A stretch of 64,000 bases of DNA from Altererythrobacter ishigakiensis (GTDB lineage: Bacteria > Pseudomonadota > Alphaproteobacteria > Sphingomonadales > Sphingomonadaceae), in the NCBI RefSeq assembly GCF_001663155.1, contig NZ_CP015963.1, positions 1,884,001 to 1,948,000 of the forward strand, written 5' to 3'. The number at the start of each line of letters is the position of its first letter. Position 1 is the first letter of the stretch. A model generated the notes under the pieces. That model did not search any database. It was not told where the DNA came from and was given only the letters and a program-made list of their open reading frames with translations. Shown piece by piece: positions 32,970 to 42,171 of this stretch. A program made the position numbers and the translations under genes.

Positions 32970-35900
32970 GATGCGCCCTTACCATCGTCCAACCCGGCGT
33001 CATCATCGACGAAATTAGCCTGCCACTCATCCAGGCGCATCAGTTGGTCGTAATCATTGTATCCCGGATAGTCAGGGTTCAGCTTCGCTGTGAAAGGGTC
33101 GCTGCCCTTGATGAATTTGGTGATTGCGTCGCGCAGGAAACTCTCGTGTTCCGGCAGGAATTCCTCAGGCGTAATTCCACTTCGCTTGTTGCCATCCTTC
33201 CAAGGTGTGGAAACGTAGCCAAAGTCACCATCGCTTTTGGCCAGAGACCAATACTCAAACTTTGCTGCGTCACCGGAGATATCGCCAAAGCTGCCATCAC
33301 GCGCAATCAAACCCATTGTGCCCATCTGCAGCGCATAACCGGCTTCAACCTGCGCCGCAGTCGGCGGTTTACCAGTCTTGTAATCAATGATGGCCAGAGT
33401 CCCATCAGGATAGCGATCGATCCGGTCAGCTCGACCGTAAACTCGCACCCCCTCGAACGTCATTGAGCCTTCGCGCTCAATCGCGACAATCTCGCGCTCG
33501 GTTTGTTCGGATACTGATTGTTCGACCCACTCAAGCCCTGCAAGCAAGCGCGGCATCCACAATCCTCGCAGCAGCGGGTGGATACTGGCTTCCTCTAGAA
33601 CCTGATTTGCAGTGTCTTTGATGGAAACCAGTTCGCCCCTCATCCGCGCTTCGTGCCAGCGCTGCAGAATGTCATGCGCCTGGGTTCCCTGCCACGCGAA
33701 GTCCTGAGAAGGATCGGCATCAAGAGGGTCAATCTTGGATAGCCCAAGGATCTCCTGCGCATAGAACTGATAGGGATCGCCCATAAGTCGATCGAGCCCG
33801 GTGACTTTGATGGGAACGTCGCGCAGTTCTGCCGATGGCATTGGCGATGGTCGAGGATATGGCTCTGCAGGCTTCACTACGGCATTCACCGCCGATGCAG
33901 AACGGGCGGTTCGCTCGTCGCGATGATCTTTGGCCGCTTCGCCTAACAAGGCTTCGATTCGTAATATAAAGCGTGAAGGAATTGTCGGCCCGTCCATATC
34001 GCGAATGGCGCGAGTCAAAACGACATCAGGTGCACCTAGCGCTCCGGCCAAATCGTGTGCGGCAAGCCCGATCCGAAACTCTGGACCGGGCATACCCAGT
34101 GCACGCAGAACGGCAGGTGCAAGCAGCGGATCGGGCGAAGGCGACTGCGGCCAGGTTCCTTCGTTCAGGCCACCGCAAATCTCCAAGTCGGACCGTGACA
34201 TGCGCGCCTCAAGTAGACCATAGATCGCCACCCTTGGATGGCTGCCATAGGTGGGGCGCACAGCGACCTGGTCCATCGCATCGCGCAGGGCTGCATAGAT
34301 CTCTGACGAAGCTACACTGGTACCAATTTCGCGCGCATTCAAACGCAGATCCTCGACAAAGCGAGATAGCGCACGACCATCCTCATTGGCCCAAAGATCA
34401 TCACCGGCAAGTGCCTCGCCTATGGTCAAAAGGATATCCAACGCATCGGCAAGCAATACCTGTTCATCTCGCCCAGCAATGTCAGCCAATGGCCCAAGTA
34501 TGGCCTCAGTATTCCCCCACCAGTCTTTGACCCCAGCCAAGTTGGCGATTGCCCGCAGGCTTTCAAAGCCTTCTGCAGGTCTGGGGCCCCGCAACTTGCG
34601 TTCAAATGCGCGCAAAGCCCTCAACCAGTCGCGCCGGGCATCACCTTTCATCACAAGCGGATGTCCCAGGGCCGCAATCAGCGGAACGGGCGCAAGACGT
34701 TCTGATACCAACTCGGCCAATTGCAGCAAAAGTCGGCCCGCCGCGGTTAGCGAGAGCGGGCGTCCCGCGGTGTCGTCTGCTTCGATATTCCAACGTTGCA
34801 AATGCTGGCCCACACGGCGTGCCAGGCTGCGATCCGGAGTCACGACGGAGACTCGCCTCTCGGGTACTTCCAAGGCTTCACGCACAAGGATGGCGATTGC
34901 TTGAGCTTCTTCTTCGGAGGTTGCGCAGGACAAGGTTCTTACACCTGAAAGACGTCGCTTTTCAGGTTTGAGGTCAATCCAGGATTTGCTCGCTTCGGGC
35001 GGCAGAAACAGTGATGAGATCGCGTGTGACCGTTCTGGCGGCGCTGCTGATAGGCCCTTGCGATGCCATTGCTGTACTTCGTCTCGCGCGATGCCCATGC
35101 GATTGAGCAAGAGTTTCAGGTGATATTGCGGATGTGTAGCTGCCTCATGAGCTGAGAAAGGCGATTCCTCTGGCGCCGGCGCATGCCCTGCTCTGCCCAG
35201 TTCATCCCAAGCGTCAAGCGGCAACGCCAGATCGAGATCCGGCAGAATTACCGCGCCTTTGGGAAGGTTCGCAATCGTGCGCAGGAGGCGTGTCAGTGCA
35301 GGCGCCGCGCTGGTCACACCTGCAGCCACGATTGGCGTTTCGGGCGGCTCGGAACGCCAGCGGTCTGAAGCGCGGTCAAACAGCATATTTCGACGCGTCG
35401 CCAGATCGACTTCCCCGCGTTCCAGCAAGCGCAATTCCCAATCCGCAAGCACCATCGCGAAAAGTTTGGTGTTGTCCTTCCAGTGCCTTGCCAGTTCGGC
35501 GCTCGCTCCCACCACTTCCTCGCTCAGGAAATCTGCAAAGCTGACCTCTTCCGCGATCAGTCGGTCCATCATGCCCCCAAGCTCGCGAGCGAGCCGCAGC
35601 AGGGCTGCTCCGCCGGGAATATCGCGCTTTTCGCGTTCCATGGCCGAACGAAGCATATCGGCCAATTCTAGCCATCGGCGTGTCGGATCGGCCGCCTTGG
35701 GGATGTCCGATGCTCCCAACGGATCGAACGATGGTCCCAATGCCTCGTCCAGATCAATATCGCCGACCATGACCATGCGCGGCATCAGAAGGCCTTGCTG
35801 CCCGGTTTCGCCATAGTGACGGATGAAAGCTTCTTTAATGCTACGTGCGGCCCGGCTTGAAGGAAGAATCAGTGTCAGTCGTGCGAGACCCAGATTGTCT

Positions 35901-35995
35901 TCACTATATCGCGGCACCAAACCGGCCACGAGTGCATCAGCAAAGCCGCGATGCGCAGCGATTGAATAGACCCGGGGCTTGTTGTGTTCAGCCAC
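32966..35995 (-). CDS. addB: Double-strand-break repair protein AddB
   Basis: A 1009-residue partner of AddA. The N-terminal part resembles an inactive helicase (LILPSSRAARSIKEAFIRHY), and the C-terminus carries a second RecB-type nuclease (GRADRIDRYPDGTLAIIDYK, then TGKPP). The C-terminal region has no cysteines, so the 4Fe-4S cluster found in Bacillus AddB is absent. I chose GTG 35995 (VAEHNKPRVYSIAAHRGF); the frame is open for 122 more codons, but those are antisense-like residues inside murU. The start overlaps the murU stop by 8 bases. Confidence 0.93.
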   Translation of the reverse strand: MAEHNKPRVYSIAAHRGFADALVAGLVPRYSEDNLGLARLTLILPSSRAARSIKEAFIRHYGETGQQGLLMPRMVMVGDIDLDEALGPSFDPLGASDIPKAADPTRRWLELADMLRSAMEREKRDIPGGAALLRLARELGGMMDRLIAEEVSFADFLSEEVVGASAELARHWKDNTKLFAMVLADWELRLLERGEVDLATRRNMLFDRASDRWRSEPPETPIVAAGVTSAAPALTRLLRTIANLPKGAVILPDLDLALPLDAWDELGRAGHAPAPEESPFSAHEAATHPQYHLKLLLNRMGIARDEVQQWHRKGLSAAPPERSHAISSLFLPPEASKSWIDLKPEKRRLSGVRTLSCATSEEEAQAIAILVREALEVPERRVSVVTPDRSLARRVGQHLQRWNIEADDTAGRPLSLTAAGRLLLQLAELVSERLAPVPLIAALGHPLVMKGDARRDWLRALRAFERKLRGPRPAEGFESLRAIANLAGVKDWWGNTEAILGPLADIAGRDEQVLLADALDILLTIGEALAGDDLWANEDGRALSRFVEDLRLNAREIGTSVASSEIYAALRDAMDQVAVRPTYGSHPRVAIYGLLEARMSRSDLEICGGLNEGTWPQSPSPDPLLAPAVLRALGMPGPEFRIGLAAHDLAGALGAPDVVLTRAIRDMDGPTIPSRFILRIEALLGEAAKDHRDERTARSASAVNAVVKPAEPYPRPSPMPSAELRDVPIKVTGLDRLMGDPYQFYAQEILGLSKIDPLDADPSQDFAWQGTQAHDILQRWHEARMRGELVSIKDTANQVLEEASIHPLLRGLWMPRLLAGLEWVEQSVSEQTEREIVAIEREGSMTFEGVRVYGRADRIDRYPDGTLAIIDYKTGKPPTAAQVEAGYALQMGTMGLIARDGSFGDISGDAAKFEYWSLAKSDGDFGYVSTPWKDGNKRSGITPEEFLPEHESFLRDAITKFIKGSDPFTAKLNPDYPGYNDYDQLMRLDEWQANFVDDDAGLDDGKGAS

Positions 35996-36704
35996 GCCGA
36001 AGCGCAGCCTCTGTCGGGGGTATTGCTTGCGGGGTACCCACCTCGAACCATTGGCCGGTGAATGATGCGCCGAACAGGCGCCCCTCCTCAATGGCACGAC
36101 TCCACAAGACATTGGTAGAGAATGGACCCTTAGGGGCATCTCGTAACAGACGGTGCGATACCAGTTGGATTCCGGTGTAAATGAAGGGTGCAACTCTCCC
36201 CGACGTACGACGACGCAAACGTCCAACTGCATCCATATGGAAGTCCCCTGCGCCGTTGAAGTTTTCCGCCCTTGCGTGCGGGACAACCAGCAACAACGCA
36301 TCCATCTGGTCTGCATCCCAGCGCGCAGATAGATCGGCGAATACGTTGCGCGGACCATCAAGCCAGATGTTGTCCGAATTCAACGAAAAGAAGGGATCAG
36401 GTAAGTTGGGCAATGCCTTCAGCATCCCCCCGCCGGTCTCAAGCAATTCGCCGCGCTCATCAGAAATCGTCACGCTGGGCTTTGCGCGGCCGACGATATG
36501 AGCTTCTAGCGCGTCAGCCAGATAGTGGACATTGACGACTGCCTTGGCGATCCCTGCATCCTCAAGCCGATCAAGCGCATGATCGATCAATGGCTTACCC
36601 GCGACCCGGACCAGCGGCTTAGGCTGGCTCGCAGTTAATGGGCGCATGCGCTTGCCCATCCCTGCTGCGAGAATCATCGCAGTGTCGGATGCCAATTCGC
36701 TCAT
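35988..36704 (-). CDS. murU: N-acetylmuramate 1-phosphate uridylyltransferase MurU
   Basis: A 238-residue nucleotidyltransferase. The nucleotide loop AAGMGKRMRPLT at 13-24 with QPKPLVRVAGKPLIDHALD following is typical; LNSDNIWLDGP holds metal-binding residues. In Pseudomonas and Caulobacter, MurU turns MurNAc-1-P into UDP-MurNAc for cell-wall recycling that bypasses MurA, the fosfomycin target. Its neighbour is the AmgK-type kinase that would supply MurNAc-1-P, which supports the specific call over a generic sugar nucleotidyltransferase. ATGA overlap with amgK. Confidence 0.87.
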   Translation of the reverse strand: MSELASDTAMILAAGMGKRMRPLTASQPKPLVRVAGKPLIDHALDRLEDAGIAKAVVNVHYLADALEAHIVGRAKPSVTISDERGELLETGGGMLKALPNLPDPFFSLNSDNIWLDGPRNVFADLSARWDADQMDALLLVVPHARAENFNGAGDFHMDAVGRLRRRTSGRVAPFIYTGIQLVSHRLLRDAPKGPFSTNVLWSRAIEEGRLFGASFTGQWFEVGTPQAIPPTEAALRRG

Positions 36705-37690
36705 TCGATTGTGCCTCCGCCATACTTGCGCAGATCATCGGGAATATTAGCGTCAAACCAAGCAGCGACCGGTGCCAGCGCAGGATGTTCCAAATCCCGT
36801 TCCATCAAAGCCCACACACGGGGGATGTAGCCAAGATACCGGGGCTTGCCATCGCGTTTGTGGAGCCGTGTAAATATGCCAACAATCTTGGCATTTCGCT
36901 GAGCCCCCAGAATAGCATAGTCAGCCTCGAAATCAGGGCCCGGATTGGCGCCAGCAATATACCGCTCAAGCATCGCACGTTCCAACTCAGGCGATACATC
37001 GCGTCGCGCATCTTGTAGCAACGACACCAGATCATAGGCTGGATGGCCAACCAGAGCATCCTGGAAATCTATCAAACCCTGTTCGCCATCTCTAATCCCG
37101 GACTGGCCCAGGATCATGATATTCTCTGCATGATAGTCACGCAGCACGGTGACTCCCGGCACCTGCCGCATGATCAGCGGTGCAAGAACTTCATGCCAAG
37201 CTGCACGATACCTCTCATTATCGACCTCCAGCCCCATCGCCGGTGTGTACCACTCCGTCAGCAAGCCTGCTTCACGCTGGTAAACGGCCATATCATAAGG
37301 GTCGAGCGGCCCGGCAGGCTTCTGATGAAGCTGCACCAACGCATCAATAGCTTGCGCATAAATTGCTTCTTCGCTGTCAGGCCGTGACTCAACCCACTCG
37401 CGCATTCTGTCATCGCCGAAATCTTCGGTCAGTAGCCATCCAGCACCTAGATCATGGGCTAGCAACTTGGGCGCACGCATATCGTTCGCAAGCAGCCATT
37501 GCGCAACTTGCACGAAGGGCCTTGGGTCTTCTTCAGGCGGCGGGGCGTACATGAGCATCGCGGTTTCTCGAGCGCGCCTGATGCGAAAATAGCGCCGGGA
37601 TGAGGCATCGCCGGGGATAGCTTCGATCTTGGCCCCTCCCCAACCTGATTGAGTGAGGAACTGTTCGATACCTTCAGGCAAAGTTGTCAT
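36701..37690 (-). CDS. amgK: N-acetylmuramate/N-acetylglucosamine kinase AmgK
   Basis: A 329-residue kinase of the aminoglycoside-phosphotransferase fold. Motifs: GDASSRRYFRIRR (27-39), the catalytic VLRDYHAENIM with D185, H187 and N190, and the metal-binding LIDFQDALVGHPAYDLVSLL with D208. AmgK phosphorylates MurNAc and GlcNAc at C1. The start at ATG 37690 overlaps the tsaE stop (ATGA); upstream in-frame methionines lie inside tsaE. It is followed at once by murU, so the recycling pair is complete. Confidence 0.87.
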   Translation of the reverse strand: MTTLPEGIEQFLTQSGWGGAKIEAIPGDASSRRYFRIRRARETAMLMYAPPPEEDPRPFVQVAQWLLANDMRAPKLLAHDLGAGWLLTEDFGDDRMREWVESRPDSEEAIYAQAIDALVQLHQKPAGPLDPYDMAVYQREAGLLTEWYTPAMGLEVDNERYRAAWHEVLAPLIMRQVPGVTVLRDYHAENIMILGQSGIRDGEQGLIDFQDALVGHPAYDLVSLLQDARRDVSPELERAMLERYIAGANPGPDFEADYAILGAQRNAKIVGIFTRLHKRDGKPRYLGYIPRVWALMERDLEHPALAPVAAWFDANIPDDLRKYGGGTIE

Positions 37691-38124
37691 GGCATACGCC
37701 CTTGCCATTCGCGCCCACCGCGGACAATTGCCTGCCTTCCCAGACCCGCAATTTCCAGCTTGATTGCAAGGCACGCAGATTCATGCGCAAAGCCGCCTGC
37801 CTTATCCGGCCATTCGGCGATCAAGACCGCACCCTCGCGATAGTCATCGAGCCCCAACTCGCGTAACTCTGAGGGATCTTCCAGTCGGTAGAAGTCGGCA
37901 TGCGCCACAGGCACCTTCGTATTTTCATAGGTCTCAATGATCGTGAATGTTGGTGACGGGACTTCGCCATCATGACCGAGTCCCGCCAATATACCGCGTG
38001 CCAGGGTGGTTTTGCCCGTGCCCAGTTCGCCCTCAAGCGAGATCACATCCCCGGCCTGAACCTTTCTCGCGATCCGCGAACTGAAGGCAGTCATCGCATC
38101 AAGGTCAGGAAGATCAACAATCAC
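37687..38124 (-). CDS. tsaE: tRNA t6A biosynthesis ATPase TsaE
   Basis: A 145-residue ATPase required with TsaB and TsaD for threonylcarbamoyl-adenosine at position 37 of ANN-decoding tRNAs. P-loop EGELGTGKTT at 31-40, then SPTFTIIETY, VAHADFYRLEDPSEL and LIAEWPDKA, all standard for the family. It begins with GTG in a 4-base overlap with the upstream kinase gene. Confidence 0.94.
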   Translation of the reverse strand: MIVDLPDLDAMTAFSSRIARKVQAGDVISLEGELGTGKTTLARGILAGLGHDGEVPSPTFTIIETYENTKVPVAHADFYRLEDPSELRELGLDDYREGAVLIAEWPDKAGGFAHESACLAIKLEIAGLGRQAIVRGGREWQGRMP

Positions 38125-40460
38125 GGCAGCATGATCAGTGCGGTTGTGCCCACACCCTTTCGACTTTCCATGTTCAACGATCCACCGTGCGCCTCAATCA
38201 GTTGGCGGGACAGAGGAACGCCCAACCCGCCGCGCTTTTCAACTTTCCCGTCAGGCAAAACTCGCAGACCTTCGAGCAGTCGCGATAATTCCTGTTTACC
38301 CATGCCGGAACCGTTATCTGAGATTACAATCCGCGCTCCATCCTTGGTTCGGGCAACATCGACAAGAATCTTGCCCCCTTGTCCTGTTGCAGCAATCGAA
38401 TTGTCTAACAGATGCCCGATTGCCCGACCCAATTGACGTCGATCAGCCTCGATCGCACCGCCTGAATTACCACGCAGGTCAAGGGTCAACGCCCCATCGG
38501 CGATCGCCTCCTCACGCTCGCGCACGATTTCCGTTACAAAGGGCAGCAGTTCTACCCGCTCTTTCGACAATGGCAGCAGTCCTGCCTCCCCTTGGGAAAG
38601 ATCGAGGACATTCTCGACTTGCTCGGTCAGTCGCTTCACTGAATCAAGGATGGCTTGGACATATTCCTGGAGCTGATCACTGACAGGCCCAGCTGCGCCG
38701 CTTTGGATAAGCTCTGCAAAGCCACCGATCGAGGTCAATGGCGTGCGGAATTCATAAGACATATTAGCAAGGAAGTTGGCCTTGACCCGGTCCGCTTCTT
38801 CCAGGGCCTGATTTCGCTCGCGCAGCGCAGTCTCCGCCATCTGGGAATCGGTTATATCAAGCACAGTGAGCAATCCGTTTCCATCCGGCAATGGAACCCC
38901 GGCGAACTCCAGCGTCCTGCCATCCCCTAAAGTCACACGCCCACCTTTCTCTTTCCGGTCCAGCGTGGCAGATCGGATAATGCGCCCGATGGCATCCGCA
39001 TTTGCACGCTTTGCAAGATTTGGTGCAATTGCTTCCATCAGCTTGTCGGCCGATGGGTGTCCGTCGAGGGAAGTGGGATCAATGCCCCAAATTCCAGCGA
39101 AACTGCGGTTCCACAGTTGGAGCGATCCATCGGGCGCGAACACTGCAATTGCTTCGAACAAACTGTCCAGCATCGCTGCACGGGTCCGCAACAGCGTGTC
39201 GCGCGTCGCCGATTCTGCCAGTTGTTCAGTGCGATCTTCAGCGAACATTACCAGGCCGCCATCGGGCATAGGCTGGCCCACGATGCGCAAATGCTGTCCC
39301 GATCCCAATGGCCAGGCCTCTTCCTGTGCTTCGTTTGCGCCGAACCAAGCAAGCCGCTCTTTACGCCAAGCAGGAAAGTCTCTCACTTCAGGAGTACGGC
39401 GCTTGTCTCTTGCATCGCTGAGAAACCGGTCAAACGGAACTTGGTCGTTCACCACGCTCGACGATAGATCGAAAAGCCGCAGAAAAGGTCTGTTCGCAAA
39501 TACCAGATTCTGATCCGGATCAAACTGCGCCACACCTACTGAAAGCTGATCCAGCATTGCGCGTTGGGCTTGTCTGAAAGCCCTGAAGTTTCGCGCAATC
39601 TGTTCTGTCTCTTCAATGTCGATCGCATAGCCAGCGATACCTTCTTCGCCGATCGCCAAGTCACTCACACGCAACAAACGCCGCTGGCCGTCAATCGTTG
39701 AACGCGACTCACGTTCGACCAAGCTGCCGCTTTGCACGGCCTCCGCTGCATACTCGCCTGCAGTTTTTCCTTTGTTCGCTTCGAGCAGTTCAATCTGCTT
39801 GGCGATCACTTCGTCTGCGCTTTGCGCTCCTACCGCGTCCACGTAGGCCTGGTTCACCAAGCGAAGCGCCGTGTCCTTCCCACGAAACCACATCGGAATT
39901 GGCGCAGCCTCGATCAAACCGACCAAAGCCGTAAAATCGCTTTGCGCGCGCGACGCCTGATCGCGCAACGTCGCCAGTTCACCTTCGGATTCTGTAAAGT
40001 CAAAAATCCAAACCAGCGCAGCGCCACCGGGCGCGATTCTCGGATCCGCCGAGTATCCGCGGAAGGCCAGGCTTCGTCCGGCACCTTGGAGCTTAATCGA
40101 CAGGCGAAAGGGGGCGCCTGTCTTCTGTGTTCGTTTCACCGCCTCGGTGAGCTGTGAAAGCTGCTCCTCCAACAGACCGTTGTCGCCATCGCCGACAAGT
40201 TCGCTTAAATATCTGGGGCTTGCATCCAGACCAAGCCACCCCGAAACCCTGTCTTGAACCTCTATCTTTCCGTCCGCACGAACCAGCATCGGGATCGCGG
40301 GCGCTTCCTCCAGCATGCCTGAAACGCGTGTTAGAGAGCGCTTCAGCGCTTTGAACTTATGGCCACTTTGTGCGGCCCTGATCATCAACAAAGCTGCACC
40401 AACCGTCCATGCTGCAAGCAGCAGCCCGATCATTGACATTGCGGTCGGCGAAAACTCCAT
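38121..40460 (-). CDS. divL: DivL-like PAS sensor pseudokinase (Tyr in place of the phospho-His)
   Basis: A 779-residue membrane protein: one N-terminal helix (9-28), then several PAS-like domains (about 45-155, 180-285, 300-410 and 430-540), a DHp helix and a HATPase domain. The dimerisation box reads FLANMSYEFRTPLTSIGGFA: residue 569, normally histidine, is tyrosine (codon 38756-38754, TAT). The ATPase part still has N687 (LLDNSIA) and DNGSGMGK, though the G2 box is short. Caulobacter DivL has the same substitution (Y550), similar length and domain plan, and controls CckA-CtrA with DivK in the cell cycle. Position next to tsaE supports orthology. It heads a run of overlapping genes. Confidence 0.82.
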   Translation of the reverse strand: MEFSPTAMSMIGLLLAAWTVGAALLMIRAAQSGHKFKALKRSLTRVSGMLEEAPAIPMLVRADGKIEVQDRVSGWLGLDASPRYLSELVGDGDNGLLEEQLSQLTEAVKRTQKTGAPFRLSIKLQGAGRSLAFRGYSADPRIAPGGAALVWIFDFTESEGELATLRDQASRAQSDFTALVGLIEAAPIPMWFRGKDTALRLVNQAYVDAVGAQSADEVIAKQIELLEANKGKTAGEYAAEAVQSGSLVERESRSTIDGQRRLLRVSDLAIGEEGIAGYAIDIEETEQIARNFRAFRQAQRAMLDQLSVGVAQFDPDQNLVFANRPFLRLFDLSSSVVNDQVPFDRFLSDARDKRRTPEVRDFPAWRKERLAWFGANEAQEEAWPLGSGQHLRIVGQPMPDGGLVMFAEDRTEQLAESATRDTLLRTRAAMLDSLFEAIAVFAPDGSLQLWNRSFAGIWGIDPTSLDGHPSADKLMEAIAPNLAKRANADAIGRIIRSATLDRKEKGGRVTLGDGRTLEFAGVPLPDGNGLLTVLDITDSQMAETALRERNQALEEADRVKANFLANMSYEFRTPLTSIGGFAELIQSGAAGPVSDQLQEYVQAILDSVKRLTEQVENVLDLSQGEAGLLPLSKERVELLPFVTEIVREREEAIADGALTLDLRGNSGGAIEADRRQLGRAIGHLLDNSIAATGQGGKILVDVARTKDGARIVISDNGSGMGKQELSRLLEGLRVLPDGKVEKRGGLGVPLSRQLIEAHGGSLNMESRKGVGTTALIMLP

Positions 40461-40507
40461 GACAACCAGCTATGCGCGCCCCGCGTCGGATGCAACGGTC
40501 ATGCATG

Positions 40508-40547
40508 GAAAAGCCCCCGCAAACACGAAGATTTGCGAGGGCTTTCA
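40508..40547 (-). terminator. Rho-independent terminator of ahcY
   Basis: On the minus strand AAAGCCCTCGCAAA pairs with TTTGCGGGGGCTTT (one mismatch) around an 8-base loop and ends in TTTT, 26 bases after the ahcY stop. Confidence 0.8.
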
Positions 40548-40572
40548 AAAATATTCGGACAAACCGAAGCGA

Positions 40573-41985
40573 TTAGTAGCGATAGTGATCCGGCTTGAAC
40601 GGACCAGCTTGCGGCACACCGATATAGTCAGCTTGCTTCTTGCTCAGTTGCGTCAGCTGAACCCCGAGCTTTTCCAAGTGCAGCGCAGCGACCTTCTCAT
40701 CCAAGTGCTTCGGCAGCACATAAACATCGTTCTCGTAATCGTCAGACTTCGTGAACAATTCGATCTGAGCCAGCGTTTGGTTGGTAAAGCTGGAGCTCAT
40801 CACGAAGCTCGGGTGACCGGTCGCACAGCCGAGGTTGACCAAGCGCCCCCTGGCCAGAACGAGGATCGACGAACCATCCGGGAAGGTGACCAGATCGGTG
40901 CCTTCCTTGATCTCCTTCCACTCATAATTGTCGAGAGCGGAAATCTGGATCTCGCTATCGAAGTGACCGATGTTGCACACGATGGCCATGTTCTTCATCG
41001 CCTTCATGTGCTCGCCAGTGATCACGTCTTCATTGCCTGTTGCGGTGACAAAGATGTCCGCGCGCTTCACGGCGTCGTCCATGGTCACTACTTCATAGCC
41101 ATCCATAGCGGCTTGCAACGCACAAATCGGGTCGATCTCTGTCACCATCACGCGGGCGCCGCCATCGCGCAATGAAGCCGCCGAACCCTTGCCGACATCC
41201 CCATAACCGGCAACGCAGGCGACCTTGCCCGCCAGCATCACATCAGTTGCACGACGGATCGCGTCAACCAGAGACTCCTTACATCCGTAAAGGTTGTCGA
41301 ACTTCGACTTGGTGACGCTATCATTCACGTTGATCGCCGGGAATGGCAATTTGCCCTGCTTCGCAATCTGATAGAGGCGCATAACACCCGTAGTGGTCTC
41401 TTCCGAAACTCCTTTGATATTCTTGACGCTCTTGGTCAGATATCCTGGTTTAGCCGCAACAAATGCCTTCAGCGCGCGCTGGAATTCTATTTCTTCGGCG
41501 TTGGCAGGTTCAGGCAATTCCTCTCCCGCTTCGATACGTGCACCCCACAACGCAAACATTGTTGCATCGCCACCATCGTCCAAGATCATGTTTGCGGTGA
41601 GTTCAGGATCGCTCTCTATCGACCAGTCAAAAATGCGGCCAACGTAGTCCCAGTAATCTGCCAGGCTTTCACCCTTGATCGCAAAAACCGGAATGCCACG
41701 ATCAGCGATGGCAGCTGCGGCGTGGTCCTGCGTGGAGAAGATATTGCAGGTGGCCCAGCGTACTTCGGCACCCAGCGCGACCAGCGTTTCGATCAGCACC
41801 GCCGTCTGGATCGTCATATGGAGCGATCCGGTGATCCGCGCTCCAGCAAGTGGTTTGGCGTCACCGTACTCTTCGCGCAGCGCCATCAGGCCCGGCATCT
41901 CGGTTTCAGCAATGGCAATTTCATCGCGCCCATACTGTGCAAGCGCAATATCTTTGATGACGTAATCCTGTGCAGCTTCTGCCAC
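40573..41985 (-). CDS. ahcY: S-adenosylhomocysteine hydrolase
   Basis: A 470-residue NAD-dependent enzyme splitting S-adenosylhomocysteine into adenosine and homocysteine in the methyl cycle. Motifs: [18 protein letters not shown], the substrate region [11 protein letters not shown], the NAD loop [15 protein letters not shown] and C-terminal KPDHYRY. The frame is open from a TTG at 41991, but AGGAG lies only one base before it; the GTG at 41985 stands 7 bases after AGGAG and is the better start. Divergent from the peroxiredoxin gene. Confidence 0.95.
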   Translation of the reverse strand: MAEAAQDYVIKDIALAQYGRDEIAIAETEMPGLMALREEYGDAKPLAGARITGSLHMTIQTAVLIETLVALGAEVRWATCNIFSTQDHAAAAIADRGIPVFAIKGESLADYWDYVGRIFDWSIESDPELTANMILDDGGDATMFALWGARIEAGEELPEPANAEEIEFQRALKAFVAAKPGYLTKSVKNIKGVSEETTTGVMRLYQIAKQGKLPFPAINVNDSVTKSKFDNLYGCKESLVDAIRRATDVMLAGKVACVAGYGDVGKGSAASLRDGGARVMVTEIDPICALQAAMDGYEVVTMDDAVKRADIFVTATGNEDVITGEHMKAMKNMAIVCNIGHFDSEIQISALDNYEWKEIKEGTDLVTFPDGSSILVLARGRLVNLGCATGHPSFVMSSSFTNQTLAQIELFTKSDDYENDVYVLPKHLDEKVAALHLEKLGVQLTQLSKKQADYIGVPQAGPFKPDHYRY

Positions 41986-42076
41986 CTTCAAACTCCTGAT
42001 AATCTTTAGCCCATCCTAAACGATGGCCGCTTGAATTTCTGGTGCGCGCTCTAACCTGAGGGCAACTACGAAGCAA

Positions 42077-42096
42077 ATATAAAAGATTCTTTATAT
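42077..42096. promoter_or_regulatory. AT-rich palindrome between ahcY and peroxiredoxin
   Basis: ATATAAAAGATTCTTTATAT has perfect 7-base arms and 16 of 20 symmetric positions, and stands out in GC-rich DNA. It lies 9 bases upstream of the likely -35 of the peroxiredoxin gene, where an activator would bind, and 92 bases before ahcY. It does not match the OxyR consensus closely, so the regulator is not named. Confidence 0.5.
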
Positions 42097-42105
42097 CCTT
42101 CATCG

Positions 42106-42133
42106 TTGCGGACACGCTGACAGTGGCTATATC
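42106..42133 (+). promoter_or_regulatory. Promoter of the peroxiredoxin gene
   Basis: TTGCGG (42106-42111), a 16-base spacer and TATATC (42128-42133), leaving a leader of about 30 bases before the ATG at 42172. Confidence 0.5.
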
Positions 42134-42171
42134 GAGCGCATACGGACGGGATCACGAAAGGATATTACGCA

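Noticed and set aside
35996..36361. N-terminal extension of addB by 122 codons
   Set aside because: This part is inside murU in another frame, is rich in Arg, Cys and Trp and lacks homology; the family start fits GTG 35995.
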